Of a DNA stretch of 64,000 bases, positions 20,301 to 31,640 are shown one piece after another. The notes below the pieces were generated by a model. That model saw only the letters and a program-made list of their open reading frames with translations. It was not told where the DNA came from and ran no database searches. The stretch spans positions 8,778,001 to 8,842,000 of the forward strand of contig JAZGTN010000058.1 in the NCBI GenBank assembly GCA_037783415.1, in the 5' to 3' direction. The DNA comes from Leptasterias polaris (lineage: Eukaryota; Echinodermata; Asteroidea; Forcipulatida; Asteriidae). Every line of letters starts with the position of its first letter. Within the stretch, counting starts at the first letter, position 1. The position numbers and the translations under genes are program-made.

Positions 20301-23262
20301 AAAATAAGTGAACGTTTAACCGTAAGATCTGTCACTTAACCGTGTGACCGTCACAGGCAGGCTTACAAAGCCTCAGCATTTAAATGTAAACGTAAACATT
20401 TAAACGTTTAACAGGATTATCGTTTGGTTAAACGGGTAACCGTGCAATCGAATTGTTGTGGAACGCCCTCTAGCATTCAATGTTTCTTTCAACTAATGCC
20501 GCACGCAAAGTAATGAAATAACAAAGAATTAAGCCTGTAAATTGGAAACGATATAGGTGTGTTTGGCAATTATTATGGTCAGCATTTTGCAGCACTTTTC
20601 AAGTGAATTTTTCAACGTTTATCCGAACCGTACAAATGTGAACGTTTAACTGTAAGATCTGTCACTTAACCGTGTAACCGTCACAGGCTTACGTATAAGC
20701 CTGCGCATTCACGAATTGTTGTGGAACGCCCCCTAGCGTGCAATGTTTCTCACAAATATTGCTACACGCACAGATGTAATGAAATAACAAAGACTATGAG
20801 TCTGTAAATTGGGAATGATGTGTGTGTGTGTTTTATGGGATATTGTGCTGTGAAAATCGTGATCACAGTTATTATGGTCAGCATTACGCGGCACTTTTTA
20901 AGTGATTTTTTTCAACGTTTATCCGAACCGTACAAATAAATGTAAACGTTTAACCGTAAGATCTGTCACTTAACCGTGTAACCGTCACAGGCTTATGTAT
21001 AAGCCTGAGCATTCACGGTTATTTTTGGTCAACATACCGTTTCTGAAACAGTTGGTGACCCGTGTAACAGCAGTTTCATGAACAAAATTTCAAGTAAAAA
21101 AACCTGTTTACACAACCTAATATCCTAAAGCGTACAAATATGAAGGAGTTATAGATCCTATATCAAATTGAAGCTTAGTACCTATGGGTCAATGTAATTT
21201 TTTTTATTATTCTGAATTAATTTGCCCATTTACAGTGAGGTGAATATTTAATTAGCCAATCTTGAGATCACTGTATCTCGAAAAGCCTGTGAACCCATGT
21301 TGACCTTTACTTCCGGGTCAACCGGAAGTGGGACCATAGCTCAAGAAGTGAACAACCGATTTTCAAACCTTTTTCAGTTATAGACTCCTTGGACATTGGA
21401 GATTAGCCTTGGAATACCGTGACCCCATATGTTGACCTTTACCTATGAGTCAACCGGAAGTGGGACCATATCTCAAGAATTACACAACCGATTTTCAAAC
21501 TTTTTTCAGTTATAAACTCCTTGGGCATTGTAGATCAAACTTGATAACCGTGACCGCATGTTGACCTTTACTTCCAAGTCAACCGGAAGTAAGACCATAT
21601 CTCAAGAACTACACAACCGATTTTCAAACTGTTTTCAGTTATAGACTCGTGGGGCATTGAAGACTAGCCTTGGGTAACCGTGACCCCATGTTGACCTTTA
21701 CCTATGGGTCAACCGGAAGTGGGACCATATTTCAAGAACTACACAGCCGATTTTAAAACATTTTTCAGTTCTAGACTCCTTGGCCATGGGATATTAGCCT
21801 TGGTAACCGTGACCCCATGTTGACCTTTACTTCCGGGTCAACCGGAAGTGGGACCATATCTCAAGAATTACACAACCGATTTTCAAACTTTTTTCAGTTA
21901 TAAACTCCTTGGGCATTGTAGATCAAACTTGATAACCGTGACCGCATGTTGACCTTTACTTCCAGGTCAACCGGAAGTAAGACCATATCTCAAGAACTAC
22001 ACAACCGATTTTCAAACTGTTTTCAGTTATAGACTCGTGGGGTATTGAAGACTAGCCTTGGGTAACCGTGACCCCATGTTGACCTTTACCTATGGGTCAA
22101 CCGGAAGTGGGACCATATCTCAAGAGTTACACAGCCGATTTTCAAACTTTTTTCAGTTATAGACTCCTTAGGCATTGCAGATTAGCCTTGGGTAACCGTG
22201 ACCCCATGTTGACCTTTACTTCCGGGTCAACCGGAAGTGGGACCATATCTCAAGAACTACACACCCGATTTTCAATTTCTTTTCAGTTTTAAACTCTTTG
22301 AAAATTACAGGAACAGCTCTGTGTTTGTTGACAAACACTTAAGCTCTAGTTTGTTTCTGTTATTCAATTGAAAAACACAAGACCATCGAAATTTTTAGGT
22401 CATAAGTTGACTAGCTCAACACTTAAAGTTGTCCTGTCAGTCACACGCTGGAGTTACATTGTAGCTTACAACCTACGTTTCTTTTGAAATGCAGGGCTGG
22501 GTGATCTGTGGCTTCTGTTCCAATTTCCTTAAGTCGGCAATTTTTTCGGTTATGTACCGGTTCACCTTTGTTGCTTCTGCGTCACCATATCGCTGGCATA
22601 CCAAATCTGTAAAAATAATAATTTTGACAAAGAACAAGAACAGTTAATTTTTCACTTTATTTGAGCTTATGCACATCATCAAACAGGGCTGTATGCACGG
22701 AATCGGAAATAATACAATAGTAACTATGACAAGAATGATGTGTTGACAAACACAAATGCCCGCTGACCTTGAGTGTACATGTACATGATGACCTTAACAT
22801 TTGACCTACACTTGTAGGGGTCCAAAAACAATAGGCTTCTGGGGACCAATCCACACACCAAGTTTGGAGTTGATGTGCAAAGTCGTCCTTGAGTTATCGC
22901 TTGGACATTTCTTTTGTTTTAGCCTAGCTTAATGTTAGCATTTTTCTCTAGGACAGAAGAGAAAATTCTCTGGATGATAGATTTACTGTTTGGCTTAGTA
23001 AATAGTTATGTGGTTATCTAGTAAGTTTTTCAAATCATACTTTTGTGATTGTTTTACCAGAAACGATCATACCTTTAATAGCATTTACAATGCTAGGAGA
23101 CAAAGGCTGTCTTGCTTGGTTGCTCCCTCTGTTCGGTACACGGCCATCAAGCGACGAATTACGAAGTTTGGTTGATCCAACCAACCTTACACAGAGGTTC
23201 TTGGTGAACATAGATGGCTTCTTTTTTTTGTCAAGGAAGTTTAATTCTCCTGGCTTAAACAA
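11195..23262 (-). CDS. BEN-like and N4/N6 methyltransferase-like multi-exon gene (partial model)
   Basis: Exons inferred on the minus strand are 23262-23073, 22606-22477, 18729-18546, 18011-17736 and 11364-11195. The first two encode a region resembling a BEN domain. The last three encode NLVCICSMEKQQELYQVL, then NQKPLQLLQDL...GWVLDACSGIG, then TGITASLLQGVNCIAVEAK, which matches the KP..LL / VLD..GxG motif I / acidic motif II layout of beta-class N4/N6 amino-methyltransferases. Phases agree for exons 1-2, 3-4 and 4-5. Exon 2 to 3 does not agree, so an exon is probably missing between them, where the catalytic (D/N)PP(Y/W) motif would be expected. One in-frame TAA lies in exon 18011-17736 (after SSPLKDDES). 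The 5' end was not found. A hAT transposon fills the last intron. Confidence 0.55.
11405..11835. other. Intron sequence left of the hAT element
   Basis: This AT-rich intron of the methyltransferase-like gene (minus strand) carries no recognised feature. Confidence 0.4.
11984..12200. mobile_element. Degenerate MITE family A fragment
   Basis: CACTATTGGTAAGATCT at the left, then TGATGATGGTAGAAAACATC and AATGAGTGAAACAA, resemble the order of blocks in family A (compare 23405-23545). The right end is not clear. It is nested in the hAT element. Confidence 0.4.
12558..15079 (-). pseudogene. hAT transposase exon (TTF finger, DUF4371, dimerisation domain)
   Basis: The frame 15079-14202 holds a Ser/Thr-rich linker and the TTF zinc finger. 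The frame 14242-13121 holds the catalytic region. A third frame, in use from about 13185 to 12558, starts at LPRTRRIPRRINDGDE and ends in the hAT C-terminal dimerisation domain. Two one-base shifts separate the three blocks. Domain order and spacing match ZMYM1-like hAT proteins. Confidence 0.8.
15598..16396 (-). CDS. OTU cysteine-protease exon within the hAT element
   Basis: The exon starts after TTTTGATTTAG. Residues LGDGRCLFRSIA carry the catalytic Asp (codon 16311-16309) and Cys (16302-16300); GHYDLLV carries the His (16876 minus 1000, that is 15876-15874), about 142 residues later. YGDTLELYVLAYLAKTQIHI matches the OTU core strand/helix. All three catalytic positions are present and the frame is intact. 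OTU enzymes cleave ubiquitin or related chains. A donor at 15696 (TGTCAG|GTATGA) joins it in phase to the transposase exon; if unspliced it ends at 15598 after about 30 more residues. Confidence 0.75.
16958..17587. other. hAT 5' flank and G/C-run terminal region
   Basis: This probably holds the transposase promoter. The stretch 17490-17572 contains long C runs interrupted by GGGGGCCAGTGGCCCCC, which can form a hairpin. The open frame on the plus strand (16959-17237) has no domain. Confidence 0.4.
17736..18729 (-). CDS. Methyltransferase-like exons
   Basis: Exon 18729-18546 (after TATATGTAG, ending AAAG|GTATTT) encodes a mostly helical stretch ending YQVLQAETFCKVENAFYQK. Exon 18011-17736 (after CTTTTCAG, ending ATAG|GTAGGT) encodes a linker, an in-frame TAA, then TNQKPLQLLQDLVSAMCTAD and GWVLDACSGI. 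The KP-x2-LL-x2-L and VLDACSGIG pattern is the target-recognition helix plus SAM-binding motif I of N4/N6 methyltransferases. The stop may be a mutation, a sequencing error, or part of a small intron. Confidence 0.55.
18209..18500. mobile_element. Palindromic MITE-like element
   Basis: It contains TTGATTCTGATTGGTCAACA and GTGTGATATAAACTTATATC, followed by a hairpin with arms ACGGAAAAATATAGCGC and GCGCTATATTTTTCCGT enclosing ACATATCCAAC/GTTGGATATG. Related TTCTGATTGGTC fragments occur at 43645 and 59510. It lies in an intron of the methyltransferase-like gene. Confidence 0.5.
18780..19900. other. Large intron, no exon recognised
   Basis: A double CRE-like block (ACGACGTCACAATGACGTCA near 18873) is notable. 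No coding exon could be supported, although the missing exon of the methyltransferase-like gene should lie between 18730 and 22476. Confidence 0.35.
19900..21030. repeat. Diverged tandem array, ~300-330 bp unit, four copies
   Basis: TTTTTCAACGTTTATCCGAA followed by CCGTAC recurs near 19949, 20275, 20608 and 20908. Each copy also carries AACCGTGT(G/A)ACCGTCACAG, GGAACGCCC and TAATGAAATAACAAAGA. Copies differ by indels of tens of bases. No coding potential; satellite-like. Confidence 0.75.
21285..22310. repeat. ~129-bp tandem array, eight copies
   Basis: GTTGACCTTTACTTCCGGGT then CAACCGGAAGTGGGACCATA recurs near 21299, 21430, 21559, 21689, 21819, 21947, 22078 and 22208. Each unit also has CACAACCGATTTTCAAAC and TTTCAGTTATAGACTC. 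The core ACTTCCGGGTCAACCGGAAG T is an imperfect palindrome with two ETS-like CCGGAAGT boxes. It lies in the intron of the methyltransferase-like gene. Confidence 0.8.
22477..23262 (-). CDS. BEN-like exons of the methyltransferase-like gene
   Basis: Exon 23262-23073 follows TTCAATTTCAG and encodes LFKPGELNFLDKKKKPSMFT, then NLCVRLVGSTKLRNSSLDGR and LSPSIVNAIK, ending at AAAG|GTATGA. Exon 22606-22477 follows TTATTTTTACAG and encodes LVCQRYGDAEATKVNRYITE then KIADLRKLEQKP, ending at GTAGGT. The junction keeps phase 1. The spacing of the leucine-rich helix, the S.LDGR turn, the LSPSIVNAIK helix and the basic RYITEKIADLRK helix resembles BEN domains, which bind DNA or chromatin proteins. Assignment rests on pattern only. 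Confidence 0.5.
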
Positions 23263-23393
23263 CTGAAATTGAATAGTCAAGGTGCAAAAGTTGGTTATAC
23301 AAGGACAAAAGCATAAGAATTTTCTTACTAATACAAAGCAAGTTGGTACATGTATATTATAGTGCTGCCCCAGCGTAAAGCTTGGCAGTGTTC

Positions 23394-23730
23394 TTAAAGG
23401 CACTGTACACTATTGGTAAGATCGAAAAACACAAATGTTCACAGATTCACACATAACTTACATGATTTAAAGTAAGTAATGGTAGAAAGGGTTCCTTAAA
23501 ATATTTCTGCCTAAAATGCTATCGAGAAATGAGTAAAACAATAGTTTTTATAACTCGATGTTTGAACAACAGAAAACACATAAGGTCTCTTTTCACTATT
23601 TTCTCGTGACCTCGATGACCAATTGAGCTAAAATTTTCACAGGTTTGTTATTTATGTGGTTTACAAAAAACATGAACACTGTCTGTGATTATTTTGTCAG
23701 CTCTGCCAATCCTGTATAATACCTTTAATG
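23394..23730. mobile_element. MITE, TTAA-type family A, copy 2
   Basis: The left end TTAAAGGCACTGTACACTAT then TGGTAAG pairs with the right end CCAATCCTGTATAATACCTT TAA. Internal blocks CACATAACTTACATGATTTA and TTTTCACAGGTTTGTT are shared with other copies. TTAA at both edges suits a TTAA target duplication. Confidence 0.65.
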
Positions 23731-23830
23731 CTCTTTGTTGATAGGATTACTGCTTTGTTTATGGAGCATGACAAACTTACAAATTTGCCTTATCCTCATT
23801 GGTCTCAATTGGATGGCTTGTCTGTTGTTC

Positions 23831-25813
23831 TTTTTTTATTTTTTTTTTTATTTATTTTTTTTTTTCAGCCACATCCAACAGCGCAAGCGCCAATAACAGG
23901 ATGGATAAAAACATTAAATTACATAAAATAGCACAATAAAATTATTTAAACAAACAAAACAAGACAGAGATTAAAATGGTGAACAGTTCTTACATCAAAA
24001 AAATAAATAAAAGTTAAAACATAAGTTACACTCTGGACCCGACCTCCCCCTTCAGATAACAAATCACAAGATTTCATTGATTTTATGTTTGAAGGCAGGA
24101 AGGGTGAGGTGGAAAATGTCAATACTGGGATTTGAATGGGTAATTCTGTTGTAATTAGAGGACAGACGATGAATAAAACCGTTTTTAGTGGCATTGACTT
24201 TATTGTTTGGAACGTAAAACAGGTCAGGATGCCGAAGGTTGGGGCGGGGAATCTTCAGGGGAAAAAGGGAAAACAGATTACTGGTAAAGTAAGAGTTCAC
24301 ACATTTGAAAAGAAAAGTCAGATCCAGACTCTGTCTACGTTTCTTTAGTGAATCAAGAGGAGACAAATTAACAATATGTGTGTTGTCTACATTGTTGCCA
24401 AGGAAGCGAAGGAATTTGTTTTGGATGCGTTCAATGCGAATTTCATGGGAGGCTGATATTGAGTTGAAAGAAACAGATGAGAATTCAAGACTAGGTCTGA
24501 CAAGGGAGCAGTACAGCAATTGTTTAGTTTTGAGATCAAAGCTTCTACAATGGCGCCAAAAAATTCCAAGCATGCGGTTTGCCTTGGCAACAATGGAGTC
24601 AATGTGAGGAGAAAATGTTAACTTTGAGTCAATAATAATACCTAGATCTTTATGGGTTTTTACTCTTTCCAATTGCGACTGGGCTATTCTATACTTGAAC
24701 ACAATGGGTTTGGTTTTCAAAGTAATAGTAAGTGATTTGCATTTGGTGGGATTCAATGACAATTTCCATGTGGATGACCACGCAGACAGCCTCCCCAAAT
24801 CTTCCTGCAGCAGTTGGGCATCACAATGCGCCCTGACCGTGCGAAACAGCTTCAAATCATCGGCAAATAAAAGACTCTGAGAGTGATTAAAATTAAGGGG
24901 AATGTCATTCACAAACATATTAAAAAACAAAGGACCCAGTACAGAGCCCTGTGGGACACCTGATGTCACGGGTTGCCAGTTTGAGGAACAGCCATTAAAA
25001 ACAACCCGTTGGAGTCTACCTGTCAGATAACTATTAATCCAGGTGAACAGATGTCCAGAAATGCCAAATTTGCTGATCTTATGCATTAGCAGATCATGCT
25101 GGACTGTATCAAATGCTTTTGAAAAGTCCGTGTAGATAATGTCACACTGAGCTTTTTCATCTAGTGATTGATAAGCATTAGACAGCATTGTAACTAGGTT
25201 TGTTTCACATCAGCGACCAGGGACAAAACCGTGTTGATTTTCACACACAACAGGTGTAATGTGCTCCACGATGTTCTCGGCAACTATTTTTTCAAGAATT
25301 TTGGACAAAGTGGGTAATAATGAAATGGGCCGGAAATTTGTAACCGAAGTCTGAGAGCTCCCCTTATGAACTGGACAGATGTTGGCTGATTTCCAAAGTG
25401 TTGGAAAAACACCAGAGCTAAGGGATTTCTGAAAAATGATAGTCAGAGGAGCGCTAAGGGGAAAGGAACAGTATTTGAGAACTTTATTACTGATATTGTC
25501 ACAGCCGGTACTTTTGTGGGGTTGGATATTTTTTTAAAGCTGTCTCACACGGTCACGGCGAACTGCAAAATAGGGCTCCAACTGGGTAATCAGGAAGATC
25601 TGGGAATGTATCCGCATGGTCACTCCTGAAAATTGAACAGAAATAATTGTTAAAGAGTGAAGCCTTGGATTTGTCAGTGGATGCTCGTTGATTGTCTAAC
25701 GTAATAACAGAAGGGGTAGAAGACCGTTTGTAATTAGATTTCAGGGTTGCGAACCCGTCGGTATATAGTTGAACAATTTGAACACTATCACGCAATATGG
25801 ATACAATACTCAA
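23831..25813 (-). pseudogene. 5'-truncated LINE reverse transcriptase
   Basis: The minus-strand frame 25188-24064 carries reverse transcriptase motifs: TDFSKAFDTVQHDLL, SGVPQGSVLGPLFF, FADDLK (FADD catalytic box) and the thumb region KDLGIIIDSKL. Upstream, 25400-25200 continues in frame (SVTNFRPISLLPTLSKILEK, QHGFVPGR) but is cut by TGA where a Ser would be expected before CETNL. A pre-RT piece (LFNNYFCSIF) is at 25813-25553. The 3' end is an A-rich tail (T-rich on the plus strand, 23831-23866). The endonuclease is missing. A Jockey/CR1-like non-LTR class is likely. Confidence 0.8.
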
Positions 25814-26284
25814 TTAAAGTTATTATTTTAAAATATGTTTAACATTATTTAATTTTTTTCTTCAAGAAAACGTTTTACAAAATGTTACAATATTTTTTGC
25901 TTACTTCTTATAATTTTGTTGATTCGAACGAGCCTACTCCTACAAAGTTCTACCCAGACGTCAAACAACATTATGACATGTTGATGGAACAGGAAGCCCG
26001 TCTGTCGAGGATTTCATATGGTTGGTTATGCCTGGTTAGGTGAATACATTATGATTTATCAAACATTGTTCGTCGATGTTTTTTACTTCTGTTTCTTTTT
26101 TTAACTTATCGTGTTTAATTCGGTCGAACTCGTTGCGTAACGTTAATAATATCACTTTATCAGTGAGTAGAATATTGACTAAATTACTACACATTGGAGG
26201 AAGGAAACAAGTCAAATCAAGTGCAGTCCTACACACAATTACAACATACATCACTGCATCAGTGCATGTCGGCCGTGTGTTGAC

Positions 26285-26464
26285 ATGACTAACTTGACTA
26301 AATATAAACTGTATATTGAACCCGATGCTGATTTAAAACCACCAAAGAGAACTAAATACAGATGGGACCACCAGGAGGGCCAGGCATGCCAGGAGTCCAT
26401 GGAATCCCAGGTGCAGGATATACAACAAGAACTAGACACCCATCAGTCCCACTCCCAGGGCCAG
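26285..26464 (+). CDS. First coding exon of the EnSpm-like gene
   Basis: ATG at 26285 opens 60 codons (MTNLTKYKLYIEPDADLKPP, Gln-rich C-terminal half) ending at GGGCCAG|GTAGGC in phase 0. This fits the phase-0 repeated exon that follows. No domain was recognised. Confidence 0.5.
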
Positions 26465-27237
26465 GTAGGCCTAGCTTTACTTGAGTCCGAGTGAGTAGGT
26501 GCTGTTGCCAGCCTATGCCATTTTTGTGTGACTACTTTGTATTGACTATTTGTATGAATTTGTACCACTGTCTCATTATTGACTTAAGTCGTATGATGAT
26601 TAATAATGATGTATTTTATGTATGGTGATTTGTTTGTAGGGTTAGGGGGTACAACTTGCAACTATTAGTATTTGTGAGGATGCATAACAAATTTTAACTC
26701 TACTATAGCCTATAATAGTGTATATAATGTTCATTTAGTCTTGTCCTGCACTTTTATTGCACCACTGGTCATGGCGTCACGCACAGCATCATCCCAGTTT
26801 AGCTGTCACCGGCTGCAAAGGGATTACTCCATCAAGTATCAAGTACTAGTACTACTATTTAAACTTAATAAAAAAAGTCCTTGGCGTTGCTGTTGGAAAC
26901 ACGGCATCAAAGCTTCTTCAAACAAGCTCCCATTTCTAGTGGATGGAATGAGTTGAATGACAAAGTTGGACCTCCTTTTAAAAAATCCTGTATCCGCAAA
27001 TAAGACGAGTATGCTGCCACTATTTCAACTTCAGTTTGACCTTCAAATTTTGATCTGTCCATTTTTAAAAAAATTAAAATTGTTTATTATTTTTTTGTAT
27101 TGAACTTTAGATTTAATTTTGTTTAATGTTACATGTATATTATTAATAGCCATACATTGTATACAAAAGAATTACATGATATATTGCATATTTATGCACA
27201 GACAAAAACTATCAATTTGTATATAACAGATAGTACA
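26465..27237. other. Intron of the EnSpm-like gene
   Basis: AT-rich, with no exon or repeat recognised. The open frame at 26741-26956 lacks support. Confidence 0.4.
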
Positions 27238-27811
27238 TACTTCTTGTTTGCAGGCCAACACTAATGAGGATACATGTACATGGGCAGCAGACTCGCAGAC
27301 TTCGCATCAGTCACAGTCCTATTCAGATGATACCAACGTAAGTGTCTTAATTTTGTCACTTACATGTATTACTAAGTCAGTGATCGGATTCAGATTATTT
27401 ATTCCCTTTACAAAAGTATAACTTAAGTGCAACAAAAGTTTAATTTAGAGATTAAGATTAAGAGATACCTGTGTGTACTTCTTGTTTGCAGGCCAATTCT
27501 AATGAGGATACATGTACATGGGCAGCAGACTCGCAGACTTCGCATCAGTCACAGTCCTATTCAGATGATACCAACGTAAGTGTCTTAATTTTGTCACTTA
27601 CATGTATTACTAAGTCAGTGATCGGATTCAGATTATTTATTCCCTTTACAAAAGTATAACTTAAGTGCAACAAAAGTTTAATTTAGAGATTAAGATTAAG
27701 AGATACCTGTGTGTACTTATTGTTTGCAGGCCAATTCTAATGAGGATACATGTACATGGGCAGCAGACTCGCAGACTTCGCATCAGTCACAGTCCTATTC
27801 AGATGATACCA
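27238..27811 (+). repeat. 238-bp tandem duplication containing an 84-nt exon
   Basis: Copies begin at 27238, 27476 and 27714 (the third partial) and are almost identical, including intron sequence; exon copy 1 differs by AACACT versus AATTCT. Each complete copy carries TTGTTTGCAG, an 84-nt phase-0 exon (NEDTCTWAADSQTSHQSQSY) and GTAAGT. The third exon copy continues into the conserved domain. Duplication would add 28 residues per copy without changing frame. Confidence 0.85.
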
Positions 27812-28465
27812 GCAGCAAAGGCGATAGCTGTCCTACATCACCTTTTTCCCTCAGAGAGACCCAAGATTTCAACTGGCCATTAACTGAAGGAACAGACACA
27901 ACAGGTGGGGAAGCTGTATCCCTTATTATGGCTTATGTCCTGCGCCACCATCTGTCTGCTGCTGCTAAAGCTGACTTGTTGAAGTTAGTTAATGTTTTGT
28001 TCGGAAAAGAGGTTGTTCCAGACACAACATATCGTTTCAATAAGATAATTGACATTGGTGACCAAATCCATATTAACTTGTATTGTAGGAATTGTAACAG
28101 TCACATTATTATTATTTCAAGACATTTATTTCCATTCCAACAAAGAATCATCATAACAATATCAAAGAACAGTAAGAGAATAATTGGAAATGGGGGCATA
28201 GCCAGAAAAGCCAAAGCTTGTGGTTGGTTTGCCCAGACAAACAAACACATAAATAGACTAACAAGTACAGTGTGGGTAGGTACGATATTTAACTTCTAAG
28301 ACTGAATAGACTCTATGTAAACTAAGGTGAATTCCGAGGGATGCAACTTATAACAATACACATAGGACAGGGCGTGAGGGTTTCATTAACAATAACACTG
28401 CATAGGCCTACAGGTGTACTACAGAAATCACACTAAGATGAGAACGTAAGATAAAGCTCTGTGAA

Positions 28466-31400
28466 TTAGAGGATATTTTGAACAATATGTGCTTTGAGCT
28501 TGCGTTTAAAGGCAACTGTGTTCCTGCAAGAAGTTACATAAGCGGGGAGATTGTTCCAGTTGCACGGCCCAGACCATAAAATACTGTGTTGAAATGCAGT
28601 TGTTCTATGTTTGGGAAGATGAAATAGAGATGCAGACCTAGTTTCATATTTATGAAAATTACTATTAACCTGAAATGTGCTAACTAGGTGATGGGGAAGT
28701 TGGTTAGTTGAGTACTTGTACATAAACATACATTGCTGATAAATATTAATATCATGAAGACGTAATAAATTATATTGTTTAAACAAGGGTGCAGTATGAG
28801 CTCTAAAATGACATTTGGCAATAATACGAATAACTTTCTTCTGCAACACCTTCATTTTATATAAGTTACTTTGAGAGGTATTCCCCCAAACAATGTTACC
28901 GTAAGACATATAAGGAAGAATAAGTGAACAATACAGTGTACGCAAGATCTCATCAGGAAAAACATATTTGAGCCGGGAGATTATGCCAATTGATTTCGAA
29001 ATCTTTTTACAAATTTCGGTCATGTGAACTTTCCAAGTAAGGCGGCTGTCAATATATACACCAAGAAACTTTGTGAAATCAACTTTGGGAATTTCATGAT
29101 TGGAAATGGTGATTTTAAGATTATGAACATCACAGTTCTTTTTCTTGTTGCAAAAGATCATGTAGTTGCATTTTTGTAGGTTAAGTGACAGCCGGTTCGC
29201 TTGAAACCATTCACAGACATTAGAAAGGTGGTTATTAGCATCATTGAATAAAGAAGGCAGGTCATTGTTACTACATAAAACGTTAGTGTCATCGGCATAA
29301 AGAATATAAGACAATTTCTCGGAAGAACGATAAATGTCATTGATGTACAAGATGAACAAAAGGGGTCCAAGCAAAGATCCTTGTGGTACTCCATAGGAGA
29401 TTTTAGAAAGGTCAGAAGTAACTTTCATGTATTTAGTACATTGAAAACGACTAGATAAATAGCTGCAGAACCAGTCATGCGCAATACCTCGAATACCATA
29501 ATGATCTAGTTTGTGTAGCAATATTTTGTGGTTAATTGTGTCAAAGGCTTTGGACAAGTCTATGAAAATACCCATGGTGTAATGGTTTTTTTCGAAGCCG
29601 CTGATAATTTTGTTGGAAAGGTCAAGCAGTGCTATAGAAATAGAATGTTTTTGTCGGAAACCGTACTGACCATGGAAAAGTATCTTGAATTTGTCCAAAA
29701 ACTTGATTGTTCTTTCATAGACAATCTTTTCAAACAGTTTTGAAAACACAGGGAGAACTGAGATAGGCCTGTAATTGTCAATTTCAGATGGATCACCTTT
29801 CTTATAAATCGGTGTAACCCTAGCCAGCTTAAGTTTGCTAGGGAAAATACCTTTGGATAAAGATAAGTTAAAAATATGAGACAATGGATCGCACAGATGC
29901 AAAATAACTGATTTGACAACCCTTGGACTTATGTTGTCAAGACCTGCGGCACTATCTTTAAAAGATTTCACAATTTGACAGATTTCATAAGGAGAGGTTG
30001 GATTCAAGAACAGCGAGCTGGAATTAGGATTACCAAGAAAGTGTTTGAAGTCATGATGTGCAGGTCTTATCTTTGAATCCAAGGTTGGCCCAATCTGAGT
30101 GAAGTAATTGTTGAAAGCATTGGCTATTACAGCAGGATTCTTAAGCACTTGACCGTTTAATTTAAAGTCCTGCTGATTGTTGCCCTTTGAGTTTTTCTTC
30201 AGAACAGAATTAATTATGCTCCAGGTTTGTTTGATATTAGATTTAGCACGAGAAAACTTATCTGCATAATATTTTGCTTTGACACCCTTAATTAGACTAT
30301 TGAGTTTGTTACGAAATTGATTGTGTTTAATTATGTTGGCATTATTCGGTTTGGTAAGGAAAATCTTGTACAGTTTGTTCTTGAATTTGATAGATTGAAT
30401 AATGCCATTGGTCATCCATGGTTTTAATTTTTTATTAAACTTAGTCGATTTAATTGGAAAATGGTGATCATACAGGTGAGTAAACGTCGAAATAAAGGTG
30501 TCATAAGCAGAACCAGGGTTTTTACATGAGTACATTGCCATCCAGTCAACTTTCATTAAATCACATTGAAATCGACTAATGTTTCCTTGGTTGATACACC
30601 TGAAGGATTCAGTGACTCTCTCTTTACTGATACAAGAATCCTTTAACCGAGTCATTAGAAATATGGGTAGATGATCTGAGGCATCGCAAAACAGGATTCC
30701 CGATTTGGATGGAAAATCACAACAATTTGTAAGAATGTTGTCTATAAGTGTAGCTGTGGAGTCAGTAATACGAGTGGGTTTGTAGATACTAGGTAAGAAA
30801 GCGTTACTGAAAAGACAATCTACAAAATGGGAAGTTGGATTGTGAACATTGTGTTTTAAAAGATCAATGTTGAGATCACCCATGATGAAAACATGTTTCT
30901 TTTCCATGTTAAGTTTATCGAGCAAATTGTCGAAAGAATCCACAAACCTGTTGACACTGACGTCCGGGGGTTTATAGACAACACCGGTCACAATACTTTT
31001 ACCATTAACCTGAGGTATTTCAATGAAGATAGAATCACAATATGCAGTATTAATTTCTAAGTCAGGGCGGTTGATAAAAGTGAATGAGTTGTGAATGTAC
31101 ATTGCTACGCCCCCTCCTGTCCTCCCCTGTCTGTTCTTAAAGACATTGATATAGTTCGGAATGTTAAGTAAGCTTGTGGGACTTTCATCAGTCAGTCAAG
31201 TTTCACTAAAACCAATGACACCGAATTGAAAATTGAGAAGTTCAATGAAATCAAAAATACTGTCACAGTTTTTCAGCAGACTTCTAGAATTAAAATGGAG
31301 ACAAGAAAAGGTATGAGGATCGTCTACATCACGGAACTTGTTGGCAAATTGATCACTCAGTAAATAGTCGTATGAGCGATGATCACGATTGCTAAAGAAG

Positions 31401-31640
31401 TTCTTGTCTGGGTCGAGATCAGAATTTCCAGCAAACTTATAATTGAAGATGAATGGATTGAACATAAGGTGGTGAAGACGATCCACATCGATTTCGGCAT
31501 TAGTTTGGAATTCAAATAATGCTAAATGGAAGTCTTCTTGGTTCAGGTGGTTAAAGGGGAGGGCATGGACAACACAAGCTTCACCTGTCGCCTGATTACA
31601 TAATGAACAATGATTTGTATTTAAGTCACCAAGGAAACCC
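28466..31640 (-). pseudogene. LINE ORF2: endonuclease and reverse transcriptase
   Basis: The frame is open for 878 residues from 31102 and extends upstream past a single TGA at 31198-31196, where the conserved Trp of SETW is expected. An N-terminal Cys cluster (CSLCNQATGEAC) precedes the APE-type endonuclease (FNSRSLL, SETW, GGVAMYI, GDLNIDLL, SDHLPIFL). The reverse transcriptase has YRPISVLPVFSKLFEK, GIFIDLSKAFDTI, YGVPQGSLLGPLLF and YADDTNVL, then a C-terminal domain (LPYMSYGNIVWGNT). With one stop in an otherwise complete frame it is a fairly young insertion. Likely a Jockey/CR1-clade element. Confidence 0.85.

Noticed and set aside
25915..26040. Short plus-strand coding-like stretch (DVKQHYDMLMEQEARLSRIS)
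   Set aside because: No acceptor/donor pair or family could be assigned.
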